Shown piece after piece: positions 13,301-25,644 of a stretch of 64,000 bases of DNA. Origin of the DNA: Certhia americana (taxonomy: Eukaryota; Chordata; Aves; Passeriformes; Certhiidae); contig CM031858.1 in NCBI GenBank assembly GCA_018697195.1, positions 134,053,715 through 134,117,714 on the forward strand, read 5' to 3'. Under the pieces are notes generated by a model that saw nothing but the letters and a program-made list of their open reading frames with translations, had not been told where the DNA came from and made no database searches. Position 1 is the first letter of the stretch. Every line of letters starts with the position of its first letter. Made by a program: the position numbers and the translations under genes.

Positions 13301-16300
13301 ATTGTTCCGTAAGAATCTGCATGACATTTAAGTTTGTAGTTGCTAATTTTTTCTGTTTGCTGTAAGGGCACAGTTCAGGGGCTGACTTGGATCAGCCTTT
13401 CTGTCCTGCTGATGCGTCTGTCCCATTCCTGCAGCTCCATAGGCTGAGGCAGTATAGCAGGCATTTCAAGCAAGTCACAAGAGTTTTTACCAGTTATACT
13501 CAGGCAGTACACTAATGAAGTAGTTGTAGATGACAAGATTGATAAGATCTTTAAAAAAAAGAAGGGTAGAAAAAATATACTATACTGTTGCTGGAAAAAT
13601 AAAGAGCGTGACAAAAAAAAAAGAAATCACGTATTCTGGAAAACTAAGGGAAAAGTAGAAGAAACTGCAGAAGGATTGACATTCAAAGCACAATTTACTT
13701 CAACCTGAGTTAGAAATGCCCAGTAGATTTTTAAAGCTGTATTTCTCTTATAGTTGTGTTTCTCTTTTGAGCTGCTGCTTACACTGCAGCATGTGCCTGA
13801 ATAGCTGGCAGATAATTCAGATATGGCTGGAGCAGCGGCAGTGAAGCTACAGTGTATGATTGGCTGCATGTCTGATGGTACCTACATAAACGTGTAAAAA
13901 CCTGTCTCATATCTACGTGCTGTAATTGTCATTTTTCAATGTCAGGGTCAAGAGTGTAATCAGAGCAGCAACACACTGTTGTCATTGTTTCAGTTTGGAG
14001 AGGTAAGTGTTTAACAGCAGTAGTTTGAAAATGGGTCATTACAGTGTGAAATTTGCTCAGTTCTTTGTGAACTCTGGTTATTTAAATATTGATATTTGCA
14101 TAGGATCATTATTCATCTTAGACAAAGCAAAGGAGGAAGAGCTGTTTCTAATTTGTGTAATCTCAGTAGCCATCCAACTTCTTGGCACCATCTACCTCAT
14201 TAAGCTTTAACAGAGGATGTTGAATTGTTTCAACACATTTGCTGCATCACTCAAAAATGCTGCCCAGATCTGTCTGATAGTATACGCAGTGACCCTTGCT
14301 ACAATAAAAGTAATCAAGGTTGGGGTAAAGAATAGTGTTACTGCCATTATTCCATATTTACAAAGTATCTCTCACTTCATATAATGCAAAAAAAAAAAAG
14401 CAGTTCTAAGCTGCTCAATATATGTTCTCTTTGCTGTTTAAGCCTTTTTAATCTGCTCTTGACACTGCATGAAATAATGGCTATTAATAAATATATAAGA
14501 ATGGTAGACATCCAGAAAATTGAATGTACAGGTAAACATAAAAACATTATCTCCTAAAACTGCAGAAATTGTTTCTGTTTACTTTGAATGATCATCCTTG
14601 TCATTTGCAAAATCAGACTGGATGTGAAGAGTTCCTGTGATGAAGAGGTACACCTGTCTAGTTATTCTTTATATAAATGGTATACAAAATTAGAATGTAA
14701 TTCCACACAAGTACTTGCTCTGTTTTTCAGGATTTTAATAGATTGGGGATGAGACTGATTTCCCACTGCTTTGCACTTTTTGTAGCTATATAGATAGTTG
14801 TACAGGATCTACGAAGTGGATATAAAATGCTACCATTCTGTGTTGACACAAGCACAAAATAGGCACAAATTATTATGGACCTATTACATTTGAATGATAA
14901 AAACATTTATCTGTGTGGAGATCGTATCTGGTGGAGAACTGGTCTAAATGAGGGCTCCTGAAGAACTGTTCATTCAGGTCATTTGTCACGTGGGACATAC
15001 AGCTGTGGGCTTCAAAGCCCTGTGCTTTTTGTTGTCGTATCTCTGTGTTCAGGTTTACAGCAGTAAATCCTCTGACCACACCTCGAAAACTGATGGCCTT
15101 ATCAGTAACAGAAACAGAGACCACTGCAGTGATGCTGGGAGGGCTTGAGTGGCTGTGTATAGTTCTATTCCTGTTCTGCATCTCACTGTCAAGATCTGTA
15201 ATCAACATCTGTAAAATAAAGGCTCCAACCAGACCTGCATAGCCTGTTTGTTGTTCTATAAGTCAGAGCCAGATAACCAAAAGAGAAGTGGAAATTACAT
15301 CAGCACTAACGCTTCTCTTCCTTACAGCTGTGGTTAATTAGTTTTGATTCCCTGGGACAGCTGTCTCTTAACAGGAGTAAATTCTTTGTCAAGGGAATGG
15401 CCAAGCATCAGACCTCTGTGCTGTGATTCTGTATATACTTATTTGGTGTTACAGGAGTATTACTTAGCACTGATACTGAAAAAAACCCTAGGTTGTTCAA
15501 GACGGTTATGTCATTTTTATATGTAGCATATGATTCTGAATAATAATGCCAGAGATACCAAAGTTTTAGGAAAATTAAGTAATTATTGTGTATGCAGGAA
15601 AACAGCTCTTTGTTTACAGTACAGTCCTGTAAAAATATTTCAAAAACCTTTTGGGGAACATAAAACCATAAGCTGAAGATCATAAAGTGATGGATGCCAC
15701 TCACAGACAAAAACACCGTTTCTCTTTTCTGATGCTCTTAACAGTTTGCTGAAGGATCAGTTAAGACTGGAGAATGGGCATCAGAACAGCAGTGAAATTC
15801 TTGTAGCAGAAAACAGCTTTAGACACATTAAGATGTGGGAGAGAATAAAGAGCAGGTGCTTGCCTTAAACCACAGCATTGCTCAGAAGTCACATGTGGTA
15901 AAGTGACTTCACATCTCATGGCCACAGAAAGGCACGGAGTTGACTGACCATACAACCAGCCTTGCCATGACAGGGAAGTACAGTGCAAACAAAGGATGCT
16001 GGAATCTGGCCAGGTGCAAATGAGATTCATGATGACTGCCTCTTGGGTTCTGCAGGAAATTCATCAAGAATGGGATGCCAAATCTTCTATACCAGCCTTT
16101 GACCAGAAATTCAGGCAACAGTTTTGCAGTTAATTATTGTTGATTATTTAGTTCAGTTCTCTCTTTAACATTTTCTTAGGTGCTGTCTTAATTAACCATG
16201 CTTCCATTATGGCCAGAGGAAGGAACAAAAAAACCAGGGCAATAGTGAAAAGGTGTTCCTTGACCAAAAATGAAGAACTAGTGAGGCCTCCCAAGAAATT

Positions 16301-19300
16301 TAAAAATGCATGGGGCAGACTGAGGCTGTCAGCCCTTACTCTCTCACACTTCCAAACCTCGCTGCTCCCATACTGAAAAGCTTTCTTGCTGAAGGCAGCT
16401 CTGCTTTGGGCATATCAGGGCAGGCCTTTCTGGTCCCAGTCAAAATTTATCAGTATTTTACATTCAGATACTCATGAATCAGGAACTAGAATGCAGCTCT
16501 TCCCTTCTTCCTTACAAGTAAAAGAAAACCCCTGGTTACAGTTTCCCCCTTGCTCTGAAATGCTCTTTGGGTTTCAGAAGTGCTGACAGTGTGTTCTGTG
16601 AGAATGTCCATCAGAAGGACTGTAACACAAAACTTCGTAAACTGATTGTTAGTGCTGGCCTGTGAGAGAATCAGTGAAATGAGCTCAAACTCAAGTGACA
16701 ATGGAATATGGGCTTTCCAAATCCTGCTTAAATTAATAGATCCTAAAACATGTCTTCTGCTTGGGTAACACAGAGAAAAAAATATCCTTGGCTGTGCTTT
16801 CTAGAGCTTCATCAAGAGCTGAATGCCTAGTTCAATGCAGACAAAACTTGGGCTGCCCCAGAAATAGCTGTGTGGCTGCAAGGGAATTTGAGACCTACCC
16901 TATGGCTCTTTTCTTTCATAGGTTCAAATTTTCTTAGACTGTCTTTTATCAAGCCAGTTGTTAAAATACCCAGCGCAAGTAACTAGGTATGTAAAGATTT
17001 TAGTCTTAAAAAATGGGCACTTAAATGCAGCTTATTCTCTTTGTGGATCTAACTCCTAAGTTGAGATGACAATACTGAAGAAGTTTTTATGCAGCTTTTC
17101 TGGTGAGGTGGGGAGAGCAGAAGAGCCACCTCAAGCGCTTGTGTGTGTTTCTGACACCACAGCTGCTCTGTACTCCATACAAGTCCTACCAAGAGATCAC
17201 TTACCAGCTGGGGACTGGCACAGCCAGCCTGCCTGTGCCTGTGCCATGTCCTCTCTTGGCTCTGTGACTGCTGAGGAGCAGTTGTAGGAAGCTCCTGCTG
17301 AGAACAAGCTGAGAGCTCTCGCTCTCACCACCAGCAGTGGATTTCGCCTGGCTAGATCCCAGATGATGGAAGGTAATCTCTTACATTCACTGCAGTTTTT
17401 GACTTCTCCTCATCTGCTGTTGAAGATTGTATCAGTAGTTTAGCATCCCTAATTTGTAAGTGATTTGCACTGCAAATTGTGGGAACAAATAATTCCGTGC
17501 ATAACTTAGAAAATGTGGCCTGCGGAGTCTATTTGCAGTAACCATATTAGTTAAATTACCAGTGTGATTAACTGTAAGAATGAATGTGCTTTCATAAATA
17601 CCAATGCAATTATTTCTGGTAATTTATTCCATTCCTTCCAATATGGCTGCAGGACTCTGAACTAGTGTTTTTCAGATAATATATTCCATATTTTGTGGTG
17701 GGGACTTGGGAGAAATTTCTTTTTGCTAGGGTACTTCGCTTAAACTAATTTGGAGAACATTTTCAATGTTCTTCATTAGAGTTTAGGAAATAGTGAGTAA
17801 AATGGTTTGGATTGTAGGTACTCAGCAACATAACAACAAAATACACTTCCAAGCTCTCATTTCCATATCTCTTCATTTGGTAAGAGTAAAACAGCATGCA
17901 TAACATGAGTGTTATATATACTTTAGGATTATAAAACCGAACCCCAATTTTACAGTGACACCAGTTAGATAGTTTTTTCTGAGTGAGTGGTGTATTCCCA
18001 AGTTACTAATTTAGCTAGAGATTAGTATTGCCTTAGTTGGGTTCATTCAGCTGTATGCTTGTCTTGACGATTTTCCAAAATTACCTGTCTTGAAAGAAAA
18101 AGAGCAACTTTAAATAATATTTTTTGGTTTTTTCCTTTTGATTTGGGTCCAGTAAGGAATGCGGCCGCATGAGTAGTTGAATTAACACAAGATAGGAAGT
18201 TTCAATTTCCAGGCAGGAATAAGGGAAAACAGTTTGGCTTAGTAGAGTGATATGATTTTCAACCAGATGCTCTACCAGCTACAGCTTGGAAGTAAAGCAC
18301 CAAAGGCAATTACTTTGAGCTGAGTAGCTACTTTCATTGCTGCTTGAAACCTTTTAAGTTTTTTAATGATGGATTTATGAAATAATTATGGATGGCACAA
18401 ATACTATCTTTGCTTTTAAATTGTTTGAGGAATTGTAAGGGATTTCTTTTAATTTGTTTATTAACATCTTTCCAGGGAAAAATACATTGCTAGTATTGGG
18501 GGCAATCAAGTGGGGATATTTCTCGTGTATTTTTATATATTAGTTTAGCCAAGTTTCATCTGAAAGAATTATTCGTGTCAAAAGCAGTGGCTCAGGAGTC
18601 ATGCCATTCAGATCTGTGTCTTCTGTTAATTCTATTCCAAGTTGCCATTTTGCTGTTAGAATCTTCAATTCTTACTTCAAGAAGCATCAACATCATGATT
18701 AGGAACTTTATTGATGAAAGGTCAGCTCTTTTGCTTTGGTGACCATTTGAGAGTACTGCCTGTATCTGTTAAAAATTGGGAAATAGTTATTCACATAACC
18801 TCCTTTCATCCCTCCTGAAATTCCATGTTAAGGTCAAAATAATTACTGTTTACCACTATACAAAAGTTGTATATACTAGGCTGTGTCAAAGTTACATCTT
18901 TGTGTTCCTGTTGTCATGTGAACCAGACCACTTGTTTCAGTTAAAATGAATGTGGGAAAGTCAGTCTGCTTTAAATTAAGGTTTGCAGGGATGCTAGGAA
19001 CACGTGTTCATGTCTCTATGAAGACTTGAATGTCAGTTGCACAAGTTCTGCCTTGATTTCTTGGTAAATTGAAGTGCAATGGATGTTTTCATTTTTTTAT
19101 TCTGTTCTAGTTCAGAAAAAAATCTGCTTTACAAATTAATAAAAGTTACTGTATATTCCTTCACATATTACATAATCGAACATATATTTCTCCCAAACTC
19201 CAAAATCTTTGAAAGATGTATGAAGATATTGAAGAATCATGCAAGAGGGGGATATTCTTTTAAATTTGCATTAGAGACTTCATGTTTATGATAATGAATT

Positions 19301-22300
19301 GAGAATGACCATCATTCACTGAGGCTGAATGAAAATGAATGCTTACTCATCAAAAGAGTTCTTAGAACAAAAGAGTAATATCCTGTGGGGCTTCAGAGTT
19401 GTATGCAGTGCACATGTAACTATGATGCAGTGTACCTTTTGCTACAAAACTATAGCACAATGTTTTCCTGGCAGTTTGTGGGAATATTTCTTTGAAATGA
19501 GTGCATGTATTTTAGTTGACTCTTAGGACCACTGTTGGAAGTCAGCTGCCAGCTTTCATTAGTTGAATATAAATAATAAACCAGCAGGCACTTGGAATGA
19601 TGCAACCCAAAAGAAATTAAATTGTTGATTTATGACCTTCATTTTGCATATGATGTAGTAGCCTGGTACCTTTTTCTTTGCATTTCTCACATCAGGTATT
19701 GATGGGCATTTTTAGAAGTAATTTTGATGCAATAGAATTTACTTTTTCATGCTACTGGATACTGCATTCATCTGGGTAGCTGAAGTTCTAGAGGAAATTA
19801 TTACTTCTATTGTTATTACTATTTGTATGTACTGATTAAAAGTGATGATTTTAAGGAATATGTAGAAGGCTTGTAATAAGCAATATTATTTGAACCATTC
19901 ATGATACTGCTGTAGAAATGTCTCACTGCTGCTAAATTTTGCAAAGTTATTAATCTTTCTTGACAAGGAGCCAATGGTTTTCAAGGTATTTTTGGTGTCT
20001 AGTTCTCACTTCACTACATTTCCCGTGTTCTTTATCTGACCTAATATTCCTTCTGACTTCGGGGCCTGGGAGACTTCAACCCATGCTGCAGCCTGTAAGA
20101 TAGTGACAAGGAGTGCACACACTGAAATTGAGGTCTCCCTCCCCCATTCCCTGTCTGAGGGTGCAGATCCTCTTACTCCAAGCCAGTCCCCGTGCTCATA
20201 CATTCCCCCTGGGGTATGATAATCCTCATCTCTCCTCCTTTTGCTCGTTTCCTTATTCAAATCCCTAAAGCTTCACCAACCTCACAGGTCCAAAAGTACT
20301 TCTGACCTCTAGTACGTGACGAGGCAGAAAAGGTGTAAAGGGTACCAGATGCTGCAGACAACTGCAGAAGGAAATTGAGTCCATCAGTATCCTAGGATAT
20401 TGGATATTACTCTACCCTCATTGTATCAGTATTTAAGAATTGTTATTATTTGTTGTAGAGTATTTAAAGTTCTTGCTCTTTTATAATATCAGTGTATCGC
20501 ACACCACTGTGCTGCATTCAGAGGTGTATAGAACAGATTAAAAGAAATCAGTATGCAGAATTCCTTGTCCCATTACAGGGAAACACATTTAAAATCAGAA
20601 ATGACATGGAGTGGCTGTCTTATTCATGAAAGAAAAACTGAGGCTTCATTCTTACTCATTTCATCCAGTTGAGGTCTTGATCAAAATTCCTACACTAAAA
20701 TGCTATTATACTGTCTGAGTATTTTTTTCTGTTGTCTGATACCCAGACATCTGTCACATTGCTGTTTTTACAAGTGAAATTAAACTATGCAAATAGGTAG
20801 AAAAATTTTTATGCTTGGAGGTGCTAATAAAGTTTAATATAGTGTGGAAAAATCAATACTGTATATTTTAAAAATAAATTTATCAGCTGGTGAATAGAGA
20901 AGAAATCATAGGTTCTTGATTTGTAGTTTACTGTACTCACTAATGGATATCTGTAACTTGTTTTAGGAGATAATGACCAAATGTTTTTAAAACAATAATT
21001 CATCTGAATTGGAACATTTCTCTGCAGGTTTTGACATCATGGTAACATTTTAATTGAATTCCTAAGAGGGATTTATTCATCCAGGGAAAATATATTTTAA
21101 ATGCGCTAGACTATGGATTGTTTAAATCTGGTTACCTCTGTGGGCAGACTTATATTGTCTGACCTTGGAAAGCAGGCAGTGACAGAACTAAGATCCTGTA
21201 AAAGATATTTATGATGCTGTTTGCCTGTTACTAAAAAATTGATTATTTTTAAATGAAAGTTTTATTACAGGTCATTAATTTGTGGCTCTGTGTGTTTGTG
21301 CCACATGGAACATGAGTGAGCGTGGTTGCCCAGTTGCAACAGTACAGTGGCATGGGGGCTTCTCTTTTGTCTCCAACAGAAGCAGGGGGCAAGAAGCTGC
21401 GGAGCACGGTCCAGAGGAGCACGGAGACTGGGCTGGCCGTGGAGATGAGGAACTGGATGACTCGCCAGGCGAGCCGGGAGTCAACGGATGGGAGCATGAA
21501 CAGCTACAGCTCTGAGGGAAAGTAAGCAGCATTTACAGCTCTGGTTTCCTGATGTTTCTCCATGAAACTGGTCATTAGAAGCACTGTGAGTGGTGTAGGT
21601 TCTGTTCAGTCATAATTCCCTTCACAAGCCAGCATCATTGGTGGACTAAGCCTAAGTGACCTGTGACCGGAAGAGTGCATGGTTGGTGCAGGAAGGAGGA
21701 GGATCATTTCTGCTGTGCCATGAGAAGGGCACATGGTGGGTCAGATAATCATCATGAGGTGTGTCAGGAGAGGAAGCAGGTGCAGTACACCAGGTAGAAC
21801 ACAGATATGGGCAAGTTCTCTTCCAAAAACTCCTGACATACATCAGTGCTGTGCAGAGCAAAGCATTTCTAGAGCATTTCCTGGTCTCATTCACTGGGCT
21901 CAAGAGTTTTTCAAAGATTCTGCTACTTTTAGCCTGAAGAAATTACCTGGGCAGAAGTACTTGTCTGTCACGTATCATGGTTATCATAAAAGCCCAAGTT
22001 AAACACCTCTGAGTGATATATCTGAGACATTGCCCATAAAAGTCTTACTGTAGGTTGATTTACTAGGTGTTCACAGCACTGGACAATACATCTGTGCTGC
22101 ACCATATATCTTATGTGTCCAAGTTGATGCACTATATACATTTGAGATGGACATTTTTTAATGATAATAGTCATTATAAATTTCATTAACCCTTGTTGTT
22201 CTGTAATGGGTCACATTATGCAAGGATTTTAATTTCTGGCAAGGATTTTGATTTTAAGTTACTTTGGCCATTTGCCAAATACTGTTATTGAATAGATGCC

Positions 22301-25300
22301 ATTCTCAAAGACATTTTTAACAAAGTATTTTGAATGAATGGCAATTTTGAAAATAGCAACCAGTATTTGGTCTAATATCATAATTTCACTGTGTATATTT
22401 GATATTCAGCCATTGAATTCACAGTAACTGAGAAGTGTGAGCAATTTAACCTTCATGTGACTAAGTCAGTGGTAAGGGTGTGTGTTAGTATCTTAATGAG
22501 CTGGTCTCATATGAATACTTCAATAATTAACAGTGGTCTTAAATGCATTGGAAAAGGAGAACATGATGGAAGAATACAAATTTGGAAATCATTGAGGAGT
22601 AGTGCTTTCTTTACCTGTTTGTTTATATGCTGGAGGCTAAATTGCTGCTTGTTGAATACTGTGGGATTTCGAAAATTACAGTAATTGTTTTGTAAATTCC
22701 TTACTTAAGTTCTTTAAGTGTTACCAAACCCACAAACATTAAATGCAAAACATCTAAAAAACAAAAAACAAACCCAAGCCAAACAAACGAATAAAAAACC
22801 CACAAACAAACAAAGGGCAAATTTAAGTGTATTTTTGGTTGGTTTCTTTTTCAATATTATTTCTAGTTTGATCTTCCCTGGTGTGAGATTGGCTGCAGAC
22901 AGCCAGTTCAGTGATTTTTTGGATGGACTTGGTCCTGCCCAGCTTGTAGGACGACAGACTTTGGCAACGCCATCAATGGGTAAGTGTTTATGTCCTCTAG
23001 ATATGATATATTCTATTTGGTCAGGTATATAAGAATATAAAATTTATCTAGATTCCCTTTAAATATGGGTTTCTCTTGTGGTTTTGAACAACTCAGTTAA
23101 GACCAAACCTGTAACCTCTGCCAAAGTTGAATGTAATCATGGATGCTTATGAAGACATGCAAAAGCAGAAAAATGCTTTGAAAAATTCAGCGTTTTGCCT
23201 CTTCTTCAGTTTTCCATCTTTAAAATGGGGCTAATGAGACCAAACTTTTCTCTGAATCACTTGGATAATATTGTATAAAAATTGGTAATTTAGGTGCAAA
23301 ATATTTGTTGTTATTGTGTTTACAGGCTTTAGATTCACAACTTAACTTTTCATAATGTCTTAAACTAGAGGCACAGTGAAGAGATTTCAAGCAGTTTTAT
23401 AGAACTGCTTTGTTTTAATTCCCTTGCTGCCTCTTTTTTTTATATGAAACTCTTATGAAATAGAAATTAATTTGGAGTAATAGAGGTATGGAAGATAGGA
23501 GACAACGTGTTATTGCAGAGGTTTTAAATTGTTTGCTAGCGTAAACAGCAGTGAAGAGGGTAAATATTAAATTATCTAGTAGTGTTAAAATCCAGATCAT
23601 ACTTACTGATGGAAAACAGATGATACAAGCCACCACATAATCATCCTAGAAATTTCGTTGACATTTCATACATTAAAGTAATTCTGAATTACAATGCTGG
23701 GATTTCTTTTTGTTATCTAGGAGATATTCAGGTGGGAATGATGGACAAGAAAGGACAACTGGAAGTAGAAATAATCCGAGCCCGTGGCCTTGTTGTAAAA
23801 CCAGGTTCAAAGACACTGCCAGGTAAGGAAGAAAAGCATTAATAACAATCTTAGCACAGGGCCAGGGGTTGGACTTAATGATCCTAGTGGGTCCCTTCTA
23901 AATCAGTTGTCTGATTCTTCTGATTCTTAAAATTCTATGATTTTAAGAATAGCATTCGACCAAGAAAGTCTATGGCTTTTCTGTTCAGCTTTCTCAACTC
24001 TTAACAAATTCAAATCTCAGTAGATTACAATGTTGTATACTGAAATGCATACCGTATCAAAATTATACACTGAAAATCAGACCTGCTTCAGGAGGAGATT
24101 AAAAATCAGGCAGCCAGAAGACCTAAAAGTATTTTTGGTAATAGCAACGGCATCTTTAGTTATAGCATAGAAAGAAAGGTATATACTGAAGATTTTATCA
24201 TGAATCATAGGAATGAAGAGGGAGTTAGGAGATGTGGAATAGGTATGTATGTACTCAAAAAGTAGACCAATATTTTATACTTACTCCTTATTTTATAATC
24301 TGATGTCCTGTAACACTATGTGAAAAGGACAGTATGATGATATTTTTAGCAAGCTCTTCTGCTGAAATAGAAATTGTGTCAGTCTTTTCTTCACTGATTT
24401 TCACCTTGCAGATAATTTTAAGTTATTAACAATTTGGAGCATTGATCCAAATCTTACCAAAGTCATTACAAGTCATGCATTTGCTTAATAGACCTATTTT
24501 GCATATTGTACAGTGTAGGGATGCTAGATAAAGGATTACCTGATATTTTTAGTTCAAGATCTGAATTGTTTCATGGTAAAAGAGACATACAATAAGAAGT
24601 CAAGAAAAAAATACACCCATATAGAAGAGTAAAGAATATGCATGGATGATTTGTATGGGAATAATTGTTAATATTGCTTGTGGAGATTTGTTCTTTTAAG
24701 TTATATATCCTTTAAAAGCAGATTTTTGTATGGTGATGAAAGTGTGTGTTACACAAAAAAATCTGGACTTCTTCTTTACCAACTGTTTATTTTCATTCTT
24801 CTAAGCACCATATGTAAAGGTGTATCTACTAGAAAATGGAGTCTGCATAGCCAAAAAGAAAACAAAGGTAGCAAGAAAAACGCTGGAACCACTTTATCAG
24901 CAACTTCTGTCATTTGAAGAAAGTCCCCAAGGGAAAGTTTTACAGGTAATTTGCATAAATATTCCTTTGAACCTGAAAATGTCACCTGTACAATTTTCAC
25001 TAAATGAGTTTGAAACTCGTTTCAGACTTCATTTGGCAATAAATTCTCGTATTTTATATACTTGCTGAGCAAATAAACACAACAGTAATAGCTATTTATG
25101 CAAGTAGAAACTGAGTATGCAAGTAGAAGTGAGCAAAAGTGACATCATTTTTCAAATTATTGAGATTGCAGATTATTTTGCTTCTGCCATATGTCTGGGC
25201 ATCTCTCACTGGGTTTTCTCTGGCATAGGTATCATGGATAACTGCTGTTTGTGCCCAGATAATTTCTGTCACTGCATCATGATTAGTATACACAGAACTA

Positions 25301-25644
25301 AACTGTCAGCAGTCAGATATTTCATTCCTTACTGTAATTAAATAAGAGATTTTTGACAAATCATATTAAAGCTTTTGATATTTTTGCTGACATTTTTTAT
25401 TTTCTTGTGTTTCTTTTTCTAACAGATAATTGTTTGGGGAGACTATGGACGTATGGATCACAAATCCTTTATGGGAGTGGCACAGATACTTTTAGATGAA
25501 CTGGACCTGTCCAACATGGTGATTGGGTGGTTCAAACTTTTCCCCCCTTCTTCCCTAGTAGACCCAACCTTAGCTCCTCTCACTAGAAGAGCTTCCCAAT
25601 CATCTCTTGAAAGTTCAACAGGACCTTCGTATGCTCGCTCATAG
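8011..25644 (+). CDS. RIMS2: RIMS2, short gamma-type isoform (six coding exons; span includes introns)
   Basis: Coding segments are 8011-8140, 21380-21521, 22867-22979, 23721-23822, 24806-24945 and 25426-25644. They join in frame to 846 nt, 281 residues plus TAG. RIM proteins are presynaptic active-zone scaffolds that organise Ca2+ channels and vesicle priming; the gamma form keeps only a short N-terminus and the C2B domain. Residues 1-43 are gamma-specific (MGRQ start, then a Ser-rich MQRSQSRSS stretch). Residues 44-128 are a Ser/Thr-rich linker containing QRSTETG and SDFLDGLGPAQ. Residues about 129-250 form the C2B domain, with a polybasic AKKKTKVARK run and VWGDYGRMDHKSFMG. The tail ends TRRASQSSLESSTGPSYARS. 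The wording of the C2B and tail (LVVKPGSKTLP, GWFKLFPPSS) matches RIM2 as I remember it better than RIM1, RIM3 or RIM4. RIM C2B domains are known not to bind Ca2+. Long alpha/beta isoforms should share everything from 21380 onward. No frameshift or premature stop is seen. Confidence 0.95.
8261..10677. other. First part of the gamma intron, no gene seen
   Basis: AT-rich intron between exons 1 and 2. Holds an A17 tract (10242-10258) and a T23 tract (10289-10311) in inverted arrangement about 30 bases apart. A 166-codon open frame at 8857-9357 has no recognisable protein similarity and is treated as chance. Confidence 0.6.
10678..11205 (-). mobile_element. CR1 LINE 3' fragment, minus orientation
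   Basis: Begins with the reverse complement of the CR1 end (atcatagaatcatcaaggttgg) and continues through typical minus-strand CR1 text: gtccagctgtccacccagc, ccatggatggtgactccacc, gtgatgaggtccttcctgag and acctcagtgtccttgga. About 530 bp, one of the longest CR1 pieces here; it is intronic and opposite to RIMS2 transcription. Confidence 0.92.
11206..21379. other. Rest of the gamma intron, no gene seen
   Basis: About 10 kb of mainly AT-rich intron. No exon, RNA gene or clear repeat recognised. Holds a GC-richer patch at about 17090-17360 and an isolated ATGCGGCCGCAT palindrome at 18159-18170. Several AT-rich parts (for example 17380-20000) look unlike repeats and could hold conserved enhancers, but this needs alignment. 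Confidence 0.55.
21374..21385 (+). promoter_or_regulatory. RIMS2: Tandem NAG-NAG-NAG splice acceptor
   Basis: The acceptor reads caacagaagcag. Cutting after the first, second or third AG (21379, 21382, 21385) keeps frame and gives EDG-EAGGKK, EDG-AGGKK or EDG-GGKK. The first fits the polypyrimidine tract best and is used in the CDS call. Confidence 0.7.
21380..21521 (+). CDS. RIMS2: RIMS2 exon (linker, first exon shared with long isoforms)
   Basis: The acceptor ends ccaacag at 21379 and the donor is GTAAGC at 21522. It encodes residue 44 (split codon) to 90 plus two bases of codon 91, including GGKKLRSTVQRSTETG and a Ser-rich end (SMNSYSSEG). Several Arg-x-x-Ser patterns could be kinase sites, but that is inference. 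The acceptor is a run of three NAG triplets (cagaagcag), so one or two residues could be dropped without changing frame. Confidence 0.95.
22728..22816. repeat. A/C-rich low-complexity tract
   Basis: Mostly AAAC/AACCC-type units with very few G or T, about 50 bases upstream of a RIMS2 splice acceptor. Similar tracts occur at about 976-1015 and 51925-52040. Confidence 0.7.
22867..22979 (+). CDS. RIMS2: RIMS2 exon (linker leading into C2B)
   Basis: The acceptor is tttctag (ends 22866), preceded by a T-rich tract; the donor is GTAAGT at 22980. It encodes residues 91-128 plus one base, including SQFSDFLDGLGPAQLVGRQT, a stretch strongly conserved among RIM2 and RIM3 relatives. Residues 99-101 read AAD, where I recall ASD in mammals. 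The upstream intron carries an A/C-rich low-complexity run at about 22728-22816. Confidence 0.95.
23721..23822 (+). CDS. RIMS2: RIMS2 exon (start of C2B domain)
   Basis: The acceptor is ttatctag (ends 23720) and the donor is GTAAGG at 23823. It encodes residues 129-162 plus one base: the first C2B beta strands (QLEVEIIRARGL) and the KPGSKTLP loop. A short CR1 3' tail begins about 35 bases after the donor. Confidence 0.95.
23857..23945 (+). mobile_element. Short CR1 3' tail in a RIMS2 intron
   Basis: Reads as the CR1 terminus: ggggttggacttaatgatcc, gtgggtcccttctaaatc, then attcttctgattctt and ttctatgattttaag. About 90 bp, sense to RIMS2. Confidence 0.8.
24806..24945 (+). CDS. RIMS2: RIMS2 exon (C2B core, polybasic strand)
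   Basis: The acceptor is ttctaag (ends 24805; AAG is a less common acceptor triplet than CAG or TAG) and the donor is GTAATT at 24946. It encodes residues 163-209: PYVKVYLLENG, the Lys/Arg-rich AKKKTKVARK strand typical of phospholipid-contacting C2 surfaces, then LEPLYQQ and SPQGKVLQ. It ends in phase 0. Open frame continues into the intron to 25068, but the donor and the following exon show that this is read-through. Confidence 0.95.
25426..25644 (+). CDS. RIMS2: RIMS2 last coding exon (end of C2B and C-terminal tail)
   Basis: The acceptor is tctaacag (ends 25425), preceded by a pyrimidine-rich tract. It encodes residues 210-281: IIVWGDYGRMDHKSFMGVAQ, the final C2B strands, then a Ser-rich tail ending SSLESSTGPSYARS and TAG (25642-25644). 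One difference from the mammalian tail I recall is Ala for Ser two residues before the final RS. All RIMS2 isoforms should share this C-terminus. Confidence 0.96.
   Translation: MIVWGDYGRMDHKSFMGVAQILLDELDLSNMVIGWFKLFPPSSLVDPTLAPLTRRASQSSLESSTGPSYARS

Noticed and set aside
24820..25068. Open frame running past the RIMS2 exon end at 24945
   Set aside because: A donor GTAATT follows the conserved GKVLQ and the next exon continues the C2B domain; the extra frame is intron.
25453..25644. ATG at 25453 as the start of a separate small protein
   Set aside because: It lies inside the last RIMS2 exon in the RIMS2 frame, encoding the end of the C2B domain.
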